A stretch of 64,000 nt of DNA, from NCBI RefSeq assembly GCF_002160755.1, contig NZ_NFLE01000002.1, forward strand, positions 145,094-209,093, in the 5' to 3' direction. Below, piece by piece: positions 27,161 to 35,564 of the stretch (within the stretch, counting starts at the first letter, position 1; every line of letters starts with the position of its first letter). Under the pieces are notes generated by a model, which was given only the letters and a program-made list of their open reading frames with translations, did not search any database and had not been told where the DNA came from. The DNA is from Lachnoclostridium sp. An14. Its GTDB lineage: Bacteria; Bacillota; Clostridia; Lachnospirales; Lachnospiraceae. Position numbers and translations under genes: made by a program.

Positions 27161-28147
27161 CTATTTCCCGTCCCGCAGACGGCCGGCTATCCTGGCGCGG
27201 TCATGTTCCGGGATGTCTAAGGCGGCCATGGCCTGCTCCGCTGTGAGATTTAAGTTTTTGATCAGGTTTTTTATTCCTTCCAACTGGGCGTTTTCCGTTG
27301 TTTCTTCCCTCACTTTTTTCGTCGCCTTCTCCACAGCCTCCTCATTCATTTTTCTGATAGCCTCACACACATTGATCGCCTCCTCGTCGCTTTTTATGGT
27401 GAGTTTTGCGTTGACACAGGTATTCAGCACCTCTACTTCTTCCCTGCCCAGCACCACATCCGCCCCGTCGCCGTTTAACCAGCGTTCCATCCTTTCCTTA
27501 TCTCTGGAATACTTAATAAATGTCAGCACATTCCCAAGGGAAGTGTGAAATTTCCCGAAATCCTGTTCCGGAATATCCGCCGGGGCTACCAGATGAACGC
27601 GGTAATCCGGGATCATAGCCAAAATCGCCGGATCGTCCACATCCATCATCTCATGAAGGGACAGGGGCGCATCCCATTCGTCCGGGGAGAACAAAATCAT
27701 CAGCGTAATCACTGGCAGGAGCTTATCCTCTCTGTAAAACCCTGACAAAAATTCCCCTTCCCTGCGCCCCTTATAATCCTTTTCCTTCCGGTGTTTTTTC
27801 GCTGCCCGCTCCACCTGGTTCACATACTGCAGCACATCATACAGAAGATTCTTCACAGGGGCCGCATAATGGACGGCGGACTGGTTTTCGATTCCCAGCA
27901 ACAAATACGCCGCCCTCCCGTCCTCCATAGCCGCCAGCCCTTTAAACACATCCCTGTATTTCTGCACCGGTTTCCCTGTCCGGTCCGTTCCATGGAGAAA
28001 TGACAGCTCTGCTGTATCCAGCTCGTGAAGGCGTTCCGCAGAAATCACCTGCTTTCCTCCGTATAAATAGAAGTTAAACGCATCGGCAAACACCTCATTC
28101 TGTCTGGTATACGCTTTTGTCGCCGTGTCGGCTTTTCCCATCCCCAT
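27161..28147 (-). CDS. Rpn/YhgA-like PD-(D/E)XK nuclease family protein
   Basis: 328 residues (a second ATG two codons in is better spaced from GGAAAGG). N-terminal TRQNEVFADAFNFYLYGG, then LLLGIENQSAVHYAAPVKNLLYDVLQY: the ExQ strand and following helix match Rpn (recombination-promoting nuclease)/YhgA-like proteins common in Lachnospiraceae. The C-terminal ~75 residues form a variable helical tail ending in LTAEQAMAALDIPEHDRARIAGRL. A GAGGAGG site lies inside the gene just before an in-frame GTG (VCEAIRKM, near 27375). Such an internal start would give the C-terminal fragment alone. A duplicated copy of this same 3' segment lies immediately upstream at 28254-28550. Confidence 0.75.
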   Translation of the reverse strand: MGMGKADTATKAYTRQNEVFADAFNFYLYGGKQVISAERLHELDTAELSFLHGTDRTGKPVQKYRDVFKGLAAMEDGRAAYLLLGIENQSAVHYAAPVKNLLYDVLQYVNQVERAAKKHRKEKDYKGRREGEFLSGFYREDKLLPVITLMILFSPDEWDAPLSLHEMMDVDDPAILAMIPDYRVHLVAPADIPEQDFGKFHTSLGNVLTFIKYSRDKERMERWLNGDGADVVLGREEVEVLNTCVNAKLTIKSDEEAINVCEAIRKMNEEAVEKATKKVREETTENAQLEGIKNLIKNLNLTAEQAMAALDIPEHDRARIAGRLRDGK

Positions 28148-28200
28148 CCCTTTCCTTTCCGTATTTTTACTATATCATATGGGAAAATTGGTTTCAAGAC

Positions 28201-28233
28201 AGACCTGGCTCCCGGCTGAGTGGAGCCAGGTCT
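28201..28233 (-). terminator. hairpin after the orphan rpn C-terminal ORF
   Basis: A perfect 12-bp stem (AGACCTGGCTCC with GGAGCCAGGTCT) and 9-nt loop start 20 nt after the small ORF's stop. The T-content after it on the minus strand is weak. Confidence 0.5.
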
Positions 28234-28253
28234 AAAGAAAGTAAAATCGCCTT

Positions 28254-28550
28254 CTATTTCCCATCCCGCAGACGGCCGGCTATTCTGGCGCGGTCGTGTT
28301 CCGGGATGCCGAGAGCGGCCATGGCCTGTTCCGCTGTGAGATTTAAGTTTTTGATCAGGTTTTTTATTCCGGCCAGCTGGGTGTTTTCCGTCGCCCTTTC
28401 CGTCGCCTTCTCCACAGCCTCCTCATTCATTTTTCTAATCGCCTCACACATGGATCGCCTCCTCGTCGCTTTTTATGGTGAGTTTTGCGTTGACACAGGC
28501 GTTCAGCACCTCCACTTCTTCCCTGCCCAGCACCACATCCGCCCCTGTCA
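28254..28550 (-). pseudogene. detached 3' copy of the rpn-like gene, with an intact 65-codon ORF
   Basis: This segment is nearly identical to the last ~315 bp of the neighbouring rpn-like gene (27161-27478). Homology begins abruptly at GADVVLGREEVEVLN. A 2-bp deletion (GTGTGTGAG to GTGTGAG) breaks the original frame, and a short in-frame deletion shortens the middle. Yet 28254-28451 reads as an intact 65-residue ORF (MCEAIRKMNEEAVEK...). Its ATG sits 6 nt after GAGGAGG. It may be a dead duplication remnant, or a stand-alone small protein like the intragenic C-terminal Rpn inhibitors described in E. coli. Sequence alone does not decide. Confidence 0.7.
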
Positions 28551-28789
28551 CAAGCCCCCTGACTGCTCTCTCTCAACCCCACTTCAGAGCTTTCACAGCT
28601 TTTGCGGACGCTCACATTGGAAAGCCCCGGTAGGTAATCCGTAAACGCCCGGATACTCCATATCTGGATATTTCTGTATCTACCATACCACACCGGCCAG
28701 TCCATTTCAAGAGCGGCCACAAGACTCTGGTTCCCCTGGGAGGCATTTCACTGAAATGAGGCCGCCGGAGGCTCCTTGGACCGCCTCTC
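28551..28789. other. gap with no recognised gene
   Basis: 240 bp between the rpn remnant and the DUF3089 gene. A minus-strand open frame continues through it (to about 28720), but its sequence matches nothing I know. It looks like chimeric remnant DNA at the duplication breakpoint. Confidence 0.4.
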
Positions 28790-29893
28790 TCACTGCGCCT
28801 CAGCCCCCAGGAAGGCGTCGATTCTCGTCTTCACATTCTCCTGAAGGTTGCGGTAAAAGAACTGGTAATCGTACAGATGGTAAACGCCGTCCTCGAAAAT
28901 AGAAAGCCCCGCCGGGTACTCCTCCGGCGTCACGTCCGTCACCTTAAGCGCCCCCCGCTCCGGGTCAATATAGGCGCCGGTCAGCTCCGGGATCTCAGAA
29001 GTGATTTCCCCGCTGTAATTGGTGAAACAGGCGCCCAGATTCAGGCTCTTATCCGCCGCGGTGCCGTCCGTTTTCCAGTTCAGGGGATTGATGGCCAGCG
29101 TTTTCGTCCCCGCCGGAATCATGAGGGAATCGCCGACAGATTCCGCCTCAGAGTTAAAGGAAACGATCACGCCGGTGTCGTCCGCTCCGGCAGCCACCCG
29201 CAGATGGGGATACTGGGAAATCTCCTCCTCCGTAATGCTCCATCCGATGGCATAGCAGGCCACCAGCTGGTCCATGAGCTCCTGGCTGGCGAAACAGTCC
29301 TTCATCAGGCGGATGCTAAGATCCGCCCCCTGGGAAAATCCGGCCAGAATAATGGGACGGCCATGGTTTTCATTCTCCCAGTAGTATTCAAAGGCGGCCT
29401 TCACATCCTCGTAGGCAATGTCCAGATAAGGCTCCCGGTCCGCCGCGTCCATCTCATACACATTTAAGCCGATCTGGCGGTAATAGGGGGCGAAAAAGCG
29501 GCTGTCTCCGTCATAAATCCCTTTTTCCATGCGGATGGCGCCCACGAAACTCTCCTTGGTGTCATCATCGGACAGAGACATATTGCAGGCGTCCTCAGAG
29601 CCCCCGTAAACAGATGGGCAGATAAAAAAGACATCCGCCGTTTTACTGTCCTCCTCCGGCTCCCAAAACGCCCAGTTTGCCACATCCCCGTAGTCCGGAA
29701 CACCGGAAATAAGTTCCTCCCGCTCTCCGGCGGCCTGGGTCTCCTCCTCCTCGGCCTGCTCAGTGACCTGCTGGGAAACGGAGGTCTGTGTCCCATCCGC
29801 CTCCGGCGCCTTCGGAGCGCAGGCCGTCGCCAGCCCCATGGCCATAACGAGAAGGGCAAACCATTGTTTCCATACCATTTTCTGTTTCTTCAT
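28790..29893 (-). CDS. DUF3089-type alpha/beta-hydrolase lipoprotein
   Basis: 367 residues from ATG (MKKQKMVWKQW), after GGGAGGAG. A lipoprotein signal with LATAC lipobox near residue 25 is followed by a Gln/Glu-rich linker. The hydrolase part has DVFFICPSVYGG, RFFAPYYRQIG, the nucleophile elbow GFSQGAD, and a late D-rich segment. This agrees with the DUF3089 family of serine hydrolases. It should sit on the outer face of the membrane. The substrate is unknown. It is a single gene, divergent from the AraC-family regulator, with about 260 bp between starts. Confidence 0.82.
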   Translation of the reverse strand: MKKQKMVWKQWFALLVMAMGLATACAPKAPEADGTQTSVSQQVTEQAEEEETQAAGEREELISGVPDYGDVANWAFWEPEEDSKTADVFFICPSVYGGSEDACNMSLSDDDTKESFVGAIRMEKGIYDGDSRFFAPYYRQIGLNVYEMDAADREPYLDIAYEDVKAAFEYYWENENHGRPIILAGFSQGADLSIRLMKDCFASQELMDQLVACYAIGWSITEEEISQYPHLRVAAGADDTGVIVSFNSEAESVGDSLMIPAGTKTLAINPLNWKTDGTAADKSLNLGACFTNYSGEITSEIPELTGAYIDPERGALKVTDVTPEEYPAGLSIFEDGVYHLYDYQFFYRNLQENVKTRIDAFLGAEAQ

Positions 29894-30154
29894 TTTTTCT
29901 CCTCCCTTTTCTTTTGCGGAAGTTTCCGGTTTTTCTCCAGCGTTTCTCCCGCCTTTCCCATTTTGTACGTTTACTATACTATACAGGCAAGTCCTTTTCA
30001 AGCTGGGACAGGCTCCCGCCTTTCCTCCACAAATTCCCCCGCCCCCGTTGCCCGTCCCGCCCTCCTGTGCTACAGTTTACCAAAGCGGACAGAAAAAGCG
30101 AGGATTTCTCTCCTCCAATGGTCTAAACTATGTGTATGTGCAGGAGGCATGGAT

Positions 30155-31045
30155 ATGGAATGGTTGAAACATTTAAGCGACGCCATCGCGTACATCGAGG
30201 AGCATCTGACGGACGAGATCTCCATTGAGGAGGCCGCCGGGATCGCCGGCTGCTCCGTCTATTATTTTCAGCGGCTCTTTACCTTCGCCGCCGGGATCAG
30301 CCTGGGGGAGTACATCCGCCGCCGGAGAATGTCCCAGGCGGCGCTGGAGCTGCAGCGCTCCGGACGGCGGGTGCTGGACGTGGCCTTGACCTACGGCTAC
30401 TCCTCCCCCACTTCCTTCAACCGGGCGTTTCAGGCGGTTCACGGCATTCCGCCGGCAGCGGCAAAAAATAAGGAGGCCCCCCTCCGCCTCTACCCGCCCA
30501 TCCATTTTTCCGTACAGATCACAGGAGGAAACGCCATGACCTACCACATCGCCAGAAAAGAGGCATTTTCCATTACCGGCATCCGCATCCCCCTGACTCC
30601 CGACCCGGAGAGAAATATGAGGATCATCCCCGCTTTCTGGCAGAAAGCCTTCTCTCAGGGCCGGTTCGGGACCATCTGCGGGCTGGCGGAGCGCTCAGGA
30701 GGAAATGCGGGGGCTGGCCCCAAAGGCATTCTCGGCGTCAGCGTCTATGAAGGCCCCCAAAACCGTTTTTACTACATCGCCGCTGCCGGCAGCCATCCGA
30801 AGGAAGACGGAATGTTTGAGTACCGGATCCCCGCCGCCACCTGGGCAGTGTTTGAAAACAACGGCCCGTTTAAAGAGGAGGTCCAGACGGTGTTTCGCCG
30901 CTTTTCCACGGAATGGCTGCCCTTTTCCGGGTATGAGTACGCCGGACTGCCGGACGTGGAGGTGTACCCCGCCTGCCGGGAGCGGCCGGCCCTGGGCCTT
31001 TCCCAGGTCTGGTTTGCCCTGAAGGATCCCCATTCCCCAACATAA
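30155..31045 (+). CDS. AraC-family regulator with GyrI-like effector domain
   Basis: 296 residues from the second ATG (MEWLKHLSDAI), 7 nt after AGGAGG; an ATG two codons earlier is too close to it. Two HTH motifs of AraC type span residues 5-105 (SIEEAAGIAGCSVYYFQRLF and VLDVALTYGYSSPTSFNRAF). The C-terminal ~150 residues form a GyrI-like/AraC effector-binding domain, which binds small hydrophobic ligands in Rob/SoxS-like and BmrR-type regulators. It precedes an ABC exporter pair on the same strand, about 150 nt away with a repeat copy between them. It could control that exporter, but the repeat may separate the transcripts. Confidence 0.88.
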   Translation: MEWLKHLSDAIAYIEEHLTDEISIEEAAGIAGCSVYYFQRLFTFAAGISLGEYIRRRRMSQAALELQRSGRRVLDVALTYGYSSPTSFNRAFQAVHGIPPAAAKNKEAPLRLYPPIHFSVQITGGNAMTYHIARKEAFSITGIRIPLTPDPERNMRIIPAFWQKAFSQGRFGTICGLAERSGGNAGAGPKGILGVSVYEGPQNRFYYIAAAGSHPKEDGMFEYRIPAATWAVFENNGPFKEEVQTVFRRFSTEWLPFSGYEYAGLPDVEVYPACRERPALGLSQVWFALKDPHSPT

Positions 31046-31053
31046 CTCAAAAC

Positions 31054-31182
31054 GTACGCGCTGCAGTACACCCGCGCCGGAGCGCGGCTGCGCCAGCGGC
31101 CAGTTTCCCATGGGCGGAGTACGCCTCCCGCCGGAAACTTTGATGTTATAGGAAACGCAGTTTCCTCCTACTATGACATCCG
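31054..31182 (+). repeat. intergenic repeat family, copy C
   Basis: Contains CGCGCCGGAGCGCGGCTGCG, then a CAGTTTCCCATGGGCGGAGTACGCCTCCC-like block, CGCCGGAAACTTTGA, and TATAGGAAACGCAGTTTCCT. The final part can fold into a GGAAAC/GTTTCC hairpin. Confidence 0.75.
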
Positions 31183-31197
31183 AAAGGAGAACCCTAT

Positions 31198-32163
31198 ATG
31201 GACGCAATCCGCGTAACCCACGTGACAAAACAATATCCCAACGGCGTTTTAGCCCTGAAAGGCCTGAGCCTGTCCGTACAGACGGGAGAAATCTTTTCCC
31301 TGTTAGGCCAAAACGGCGCCGGAAAATCCACCCTGATCCGCATTTTGACCACATATCTGCGCCCCACCTCCGGGGAAGTCACCGTCCTCGGCCGCGACGT
31401 GGTCAGAGAGGGAGCCGCCGTCCGCTCCCGCATCGCCTGCGCCGCCCAGCAGGTTTCCCTCGACTCCCACCTCTCCCTGGCGGAGAACATGAGATTTCAA
31501 GCCCGGCTGTACCGGATCCCGAAAGAGGAGGGAAAGAGGCGTATGGAGGAGCTGATTTCCGCCTTCGGCCTGGAGGAATTTCGGAACCGCCCGGCAGCCG
31601 CCTGCTCCGGCGGCGTGAAACGGCGGCTGGACATCGCCCTGGCCATCCTGTCCCATCCGGGCATCCTGTTTTTAGATGAGCCCTCCGCCGGCATGGACGT
31701 CCGCTCCCGGCTGACCATGTGGGAAATGTTAAAACAGATTCGGAAGGAGTTTGGCACCACCATCCTTCTGACCACTCATGACCTGGAGGAGGCCGGCTGC
31801 CTAAGCGACACCGTCTGCATCATAAAAGACGGGAGGGAGGCGGCTCAGGGATCGCCGGAGGCGTTAAAATCCGTCCTTCGCCGGGATATGGTCTGCGTCC
31901 AGTTTTCCTCCGGGGATGAGGCCAGACGGTATCTGCCTCTGTTTTTGGAGGAGTTTCCCCAGAATAAGCCCTTCGTCCGGGACCGGGAGATCTTCTGGAA
32001 CGCCGCTGGGGGAGACGGCGGCATCGGGCCGGCGGCGGCCTTTCTTTTGCGGCAGCGCCTCCCCTTTGTGGGGGTGCGGATCGCCAGGCCCTCCATGGAG
32101 GACGTGTTCCTGCGCCTGACCCAGGAGGAAATGAGAGAGGAGGAAACGACATGGACACGCTGA
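31198..32163 (+). CDS. ABC exporter ATPase (DrrA/CcmA type)
   Basis: 321 residues. Walker A is GQNGAGKST near 37-45. The Q-loop AAQQ, the signature CSGGVKRRLDIA, Walker B ILFLDEPSAGMD, and the switch His in LLTTHDLEEA are all intact. The signature has CSGG in place of LSGG. The ~80-residue C-terminal extension is typical of DrrA-like drug/antibiotic exporter ATPases. It overlaps its permease gene by 13 nt, so the two are coupled. Confidence 0.93.
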   Translation: MDAIRVTHVTKQYPNGVLALKGLSLSVQTGEIFSLLGQNGAGKSTLIRILTTYLRPTSGEVTVLGRDVVREGAAVRSRIACAAQQVSLDSHLSLAENMRFQARLYRIPKEEGKRRMEELISAFGLEEFRNRPAAACSGGVKRRLDIALAILSHPGILFLDEPSAGMDVRSRLTMWEMLKQIRKEFGTTILLTTHDLEEAGCLSDTVCIIKDGREAAQGSPEALKSVLRRDMVCVQFSSGDEARRYLPLFLEEFPQNKPFVRDREIFWNAAGGDGGIGPAAAFLLRQRLPFVGVRIARPSMEDVFLRLTQEEMREEETTWTR

Positions 32164-32906
32164 CGATTTTCCGCCGGGCGGTGGGCTGGCGGTTTCACAA
32201 CAGAATTACCATCGCGGTTACCCTGCTGCAGCCAGTGCTGTGGCTGGTGCTCTACAGCCTGACGGCCGGCCCTGCCATGAAACTTCAGGGAATTGAAAAC
32301 TATACCGCGTTCCTCTTTCCTGGATTGGTGGTGCTGGTGAGCTTTTCCGCCTGCGGCAGCGGCGGGATGATGAACTATATGATGAAGGCGGACGGCAGCT
32401 TTTACCGCATTCTCACCGCCCCCGTCCGGCGGGGCTCCATTGTGCTGGGGCAAATGCTGGAGGCGGTGCTGTGCTCCCTGTTTGAGGTGGCGGTGATGGC
32501 GGTCATCAGCCTGTTTTTCTCCGTAAAATTCCCCCAAACCCCCGGACGCCTCGCCCTCCTTCTGGTTCTTGCCGGCTGCGGGGCCTTTCTGACCGCGGGC
32601 CTTTCCTACGGCATCAGCCTGGCTCTGCCCAATGAGATGATTTACGAGACGGCCATGAACGCCCTGGCGCTGCCGGTATTCTTTCTCAGCGCGGCCCTCT
32701 TTCCCGCCAGTCAGGCCCAAGGGGTACTGAGCATCCTCATCCGCCTCAATCCCTTCACCTACCTGATCGGCTCCATGCGCGCCCTCATGCTCCGTGGGGA
32801 GATCCATCCCCGGGAGACTGCCGCCGTGATCCTGGGCTTTCTCCTTCTGGGCGTCCTCGCCTTCCGGTGGTCGGCGGGACTGCTGGAAAAGGAGACACGG
32901 CGGTAA
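32151..32906 (+). CDS. ABC-2 type exporter permease
   Basis: 251 residues with six predicted membrane helices. FLFPGLVVLVSFSACGSGGM and the ILTAPVRRGSIVLGQML region are typical of ABC-2 permeases such as DrrB. Its start lies inside the ATPase gene. The pair should form a small-molecule exporter in the cytoplasmic membrane; the substrate cannot be inferred. A strong terminator follows 60 nt after the stop. Confidence 0.9.
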   Translation: MDTLTIFRRAVGWRFHNRITIAVTLLQPVLWLVLYSLTAGPAMKLQGIENYTAFLFPGLVVLVSFSACGSGGMMNYMMKADGSFYRILTAPVRRGSIVLGQMLEAVLCSLFEVAVMAVISLFFSVKFPQTPGRLALLLVLAGCGAFLTAGLSYGISLALPNEMIYETAMNALALPVFFLSAALFPASQAQGVLSILIRLNPFTYLIGSMRALMLRGEIHPRETAAVILGFLLLGVLAFRWSAGLLEKETRR

Positions 32907-32966
32907 ACGGCTGCAACGCCGCCGCGAAATCCCGCGGAAATACTGCCCTCACGACACAGAAAAAGA

Positions 32967-33017
32967 CCGAGGAAAACCGGTTCAAGCGTTCACAGCTCCG
33001 GTTTTCCTCGGCCTTTC
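32967..33017 (+). terminator. terminator after the ABC exporter
   Basis: Perfect 14-bp stem CCGAGGAAAACCGG/CCGGTTTTCCTCGG followed by CCTTTCTTCTTATTT. The preceding GAAAAAGA stretch may let it serve the convergent deoR gene as well. Confidence 0.8.
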
Positions 33018-33112
33018 TTCTTATTTATATGAGTTTAAATCTTTTATATGGGTGTATACCAGTTTCCCCGCCGCCCTGCTGCCGCGGTTTTTCTGAACCG
33101 TTCTCCCTTTTT

Positions 33113-33919
33113 CTAATGCCCGTCCCACGTCCTCTGCGCCGGAACCACCATCAGCTCCACTCCTGTGGCCCGCACTGCCTCCTCCATGGCGGGATCCAGG
33201 CCGCTGTCGGTGACTATGGCGCTCACCTCCTGGAGGGCGCAGATCTTCACCAGGCTGGCCTTTCCGAATTTGCCGGAATCCGCCAGCACCACCGTCTGGC
33301 TGGCCAGCTGCCGCATCTGATTCTGTACCCTGGCCTCGCTGAATCCCTGGTCCGTCAGTCCCACGGAGGGGTGCACGCCGCTCACGGACATAAACAGCAC
33401 GTCAATGTGAAGGCGGTCCAGCATGGTGGAAAAATCATTTCCCAGGGACAGCTCCTCCTTATTTAAAATCCCTCCCACCAGAATCACCGTAAAATCCGGG
33501 CAGTTCACCAGGGCCAAGGCGTTCTGGATGGAGTTGGTGATCACCGTGAGGGAGCGGAACCGGACAGCCAGCTCCTTTGCCATCAGCAGGCTGGTGCTGC
33601 CGTAGTCCAGGGCCACCACCTGCTTTTCCTTCACCAGGCCGGCCGCCAGGCTGACTATGGCGGATTTCTCCTCCATCCTCTGCGCGTTGCGCGCCTCTAA
33701 GGATACGTACGTCTCCACCGGTTCCGCCACCAGTTTCTGAGATACCGGCACGGCCCCTCCGTGTACCCGCTCCAGCATCCCGGACTGTTCCAGGCAGTCC
33801 AGATCCTTCCGGACCGTCTCCGAGGAAACTGCCATCACCTCCACCAGCTCCGAGGTACGGACCGTGCCGTCCTTTTTCAATAATTCCATGATCATTTTGT
33901 GCCGTTCCTGCGCCAGCAT
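33113..33919 (-). CDS. DeoR-family regulator
   Basis: 268 residues. The N-terminus has the DeoR HTH (RHKMIMELLKKDGTVRTSELVEVMAVSSETVRKDL...RVHGGAVP). The sugar-phosphate-binding sensor domain has VALDYGSTSLLMAKEL, VITNSIQNALAL, GGILNKEELSLG, and ADSGKFGKASL. Such proteins usually sense a phosphorylated sugar. It is divergent from the MFS/TIM-barrel/symporter operon, whose promoter region carries direct repeats suited to a DeoR protein. Confidence 0.93.
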   Translation of the reverse strand: MLAQERHKMIMELLKKDGTVRTSELVEVMAVSSETVRKDLDCLEQSGMLERVHGGAVPVSQKLVAEPVETYVSLEARNAQRMEEKSAIVSLAAGLVKEKQVVALDYGSTSLLMAKELAVRFRSLTVITNSIQNALALVNCPDFTVILVGGILNKEELSLGNDFSTMLDRLHIDVLFMSVSGVHPSVGLTDQGFSEARVQNQMRQLASQTVVLADSGKFGKASLVKICALQEVSAIVTDSGLDPAMEEAVRATGVELMVVPAQRTWDGH

Positions 33920-34122
33920 GATTTTCCCTCCCCTTTCGCTCTGTCTTCTATTGTCTGAAAGCGCCGTGTATTCCGCCCCTTTTTCCGCCGCAAACCGGTG
34001 GGGACAGGGGCCGTTTTCACGGCCGGATTTTTCCCATCACCATTATAACCAAATAAACGCCCCTTTTATAGTATCATATTCCACAAAATTTCTTTTTATA
34101 TTTGGATATTTCGTTGAAAATC

Positions 34123-34140
34123 TGTGTTTAATTGTGTTTA
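34123..34140 (+). promoter_or_regulatory. candidate DeoR operator
   Basis: Direct repeat TGTGTTTA at 34123-34130 and 34133-34140, exactly one helical turn apart. It lies just upstream of the -35 of the MFS operon. DeoR-family sites often consist of such repeats. Binding is not proven. Confidence 0.5.
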
Positions 34141-34143
34141 TGC

Positions 34144-34172
34144 TTGATTTTCCAACAAATAGCAGATATAAT
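34144..34172 (+). promoter_or_regulatory. promoter of the MFS/TIM-barrel/symporter operon
   Basis: TTGATT, 17-bp spacer, consensus TATAAT, 70 nt before the MFS start codon. Confidence 0.75.
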
Positions 34173-34241
34173 CAAACCACATTTACAAATTCGTTGCCAA
34201 ATTCCCAAGAAACAGCAGCAAAACGAAAGGAGAAAAAAGAA

Positions 34242-35540
34242 ATGAGCAATGAAATGAAATCAAAAGCAATGAAGGCAGCGCCTAACCGCTGGTTTGTGTT
34301 CTGCATTCTCACCTTGTCCGGAGGAATCGCCTTCAAGCTGTCCTCCATGAAGGATATGTTCTACGTCCCCATGCAGCAGTTCATGGGGCTGACCAACACC
34401 CAGATCGGCGGCGCCTTAAGCGCCTACGGCATCGTCCAGACCATCGGACTGATCGCCGGTATTTACATCTGCGATATGTTCAGCAAAAAGTATATGATCG
34501 GCGGCTCTCTCATCGGCCTGGGCGCTGTGGGCGTTTACCTCTCCACCTTCCCCGGCTACTGGGGATTCCTGGTGGGATTCGGCATCATGGCCATCCTGGG
34601 AGAAGTCACCTACTGGCCCGTGCTTTTAAAGGCCATCCGCCTGCTGGGAGATGAAAAGACCCAGGGACGGATGTTCGGATTTCTGGAAATGGGACGGGGC
34701 ATCGTGGACGTGATCATCGCCTCCACCGCTCTGGCGATTTTTAAGGCCATGGGCGAAGGCGCTCCCGCCCTCAGAGGCGGGCTGCTGTTTCTGTCCGCGG
34801 CCACTGCCGCGGCCGGCGTTCTCTGCCTGATCTTCGTTCCCAACGATGAAAAGCGGGTGAGTGCCGACGGCAAGGAAGTAAACAAGGCTCAGGCTGCCTT
34901 CGGCGGTATGATTCAGGCCGTAAAAAGCGTGGACATTTGGGCTGTCGCCCTCAATGGATTTGTAGTATATTGTATTTACTGCGGGCTGACCTACTTCATC
35001 CCCTTCTTAAACCAGATTTACCTCCTTCCCGCCACCGCCGTGGGAATGTACGGCATCATCAACCAGTACGGCTTAAAAATGGTGGGCGGCCCCATCGGCG
35101 GCTTTATGTCCGATAAGGTGCACAAGTCCGCCGCCAAGCACATCCGGGTAGGATTCCTGGTGTGTGCCATCGCCATGGCCCTCTTTCTCATGGTGCCCCA
35201 TCAGTCTCTGGGAGAGAGCGGAAACTGGATTCTGGGAGCGGCCTGCACCCTGAGCTTTGGAGCCATCGTATTCACCATGCGGTCCGTCTTCTTCGCTCCC
35301 ATGGATGAGGTAAAAGTCCCTGCGGAAATCACCGGCGCGGCCATGAGCTTAGCCTCCCTGGTGATCTACCTGCCAAACGCCTTCGCCTACGTGATGTACG
35401 GCAGCTTTTTAGACCGCTATCCCGGCATGGCAGGGTTCCGCATTGTATTCACCATTATGATCGGATGGGCAGTCATCGGCCTGTTTGTATCCACATTCTT
35501 GATCCACCGGATCAAAAAACACCAGAAAAACGCGCAGTAA
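34242..35540 (+). CDS. MFS transporter
   Basis: 432 residues from ATG (MSNEMKSKAMKAA), after AAGGAGA. About twelve membrane helices. The first loop is MKDMFYVPMQQFMGLTNTQIGGALSAYGIVQTIG, and GGPIGGFMSDKVHKSAAK matches the MFS inter-helix motif. It should import an organic acid or sugar acid, judging by the neighbouring isomerase and symporter. First gene of a three-gene operon facing DeoR, with 24 nt to the next gene. Confidence 0.85.
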   Translation: MSNEMKSKAMKAAPNRWFVFCILTLSGGIAFKLSSMKDMFYVPMQQFMGLTNTQIGGALSAYGIVQTIGLIAGIYICDMFSKKYMIGGSLIGLGAVGVYLSTFPGYWGFLVGFGIMAILGEVTYWPVLLKAIRLLGDEKTQGRMFGFLEMGRGIVDVIIASTALAIFKAMGEGAPALRGGLLFLSAATAAAGVLCLIFVPNDEKRVSADGKEVNKAQAAFGGMIQAVKSVDIWAVALNGFVVYCIYCGLTYFIPFLNQIYLLPATAVGMYGIINQYGLKMVGGPIGGFMSDKVHKSAAKHIRVGFLVCAIAMALFLMVPHQSLGESGNWILGAACTLSFGAIVFTMRSVFFAPMDEVKVPAEITGAAMSLASLVIYLPNAFAYVMYGSFLDRYPGMAGFRIVFTIMIGWAVIGLFVSTFLIHRIKKHQKNAQ

Positions 35541-35564
35541 ACGGAAATAAGGAGGACTGGAAAC

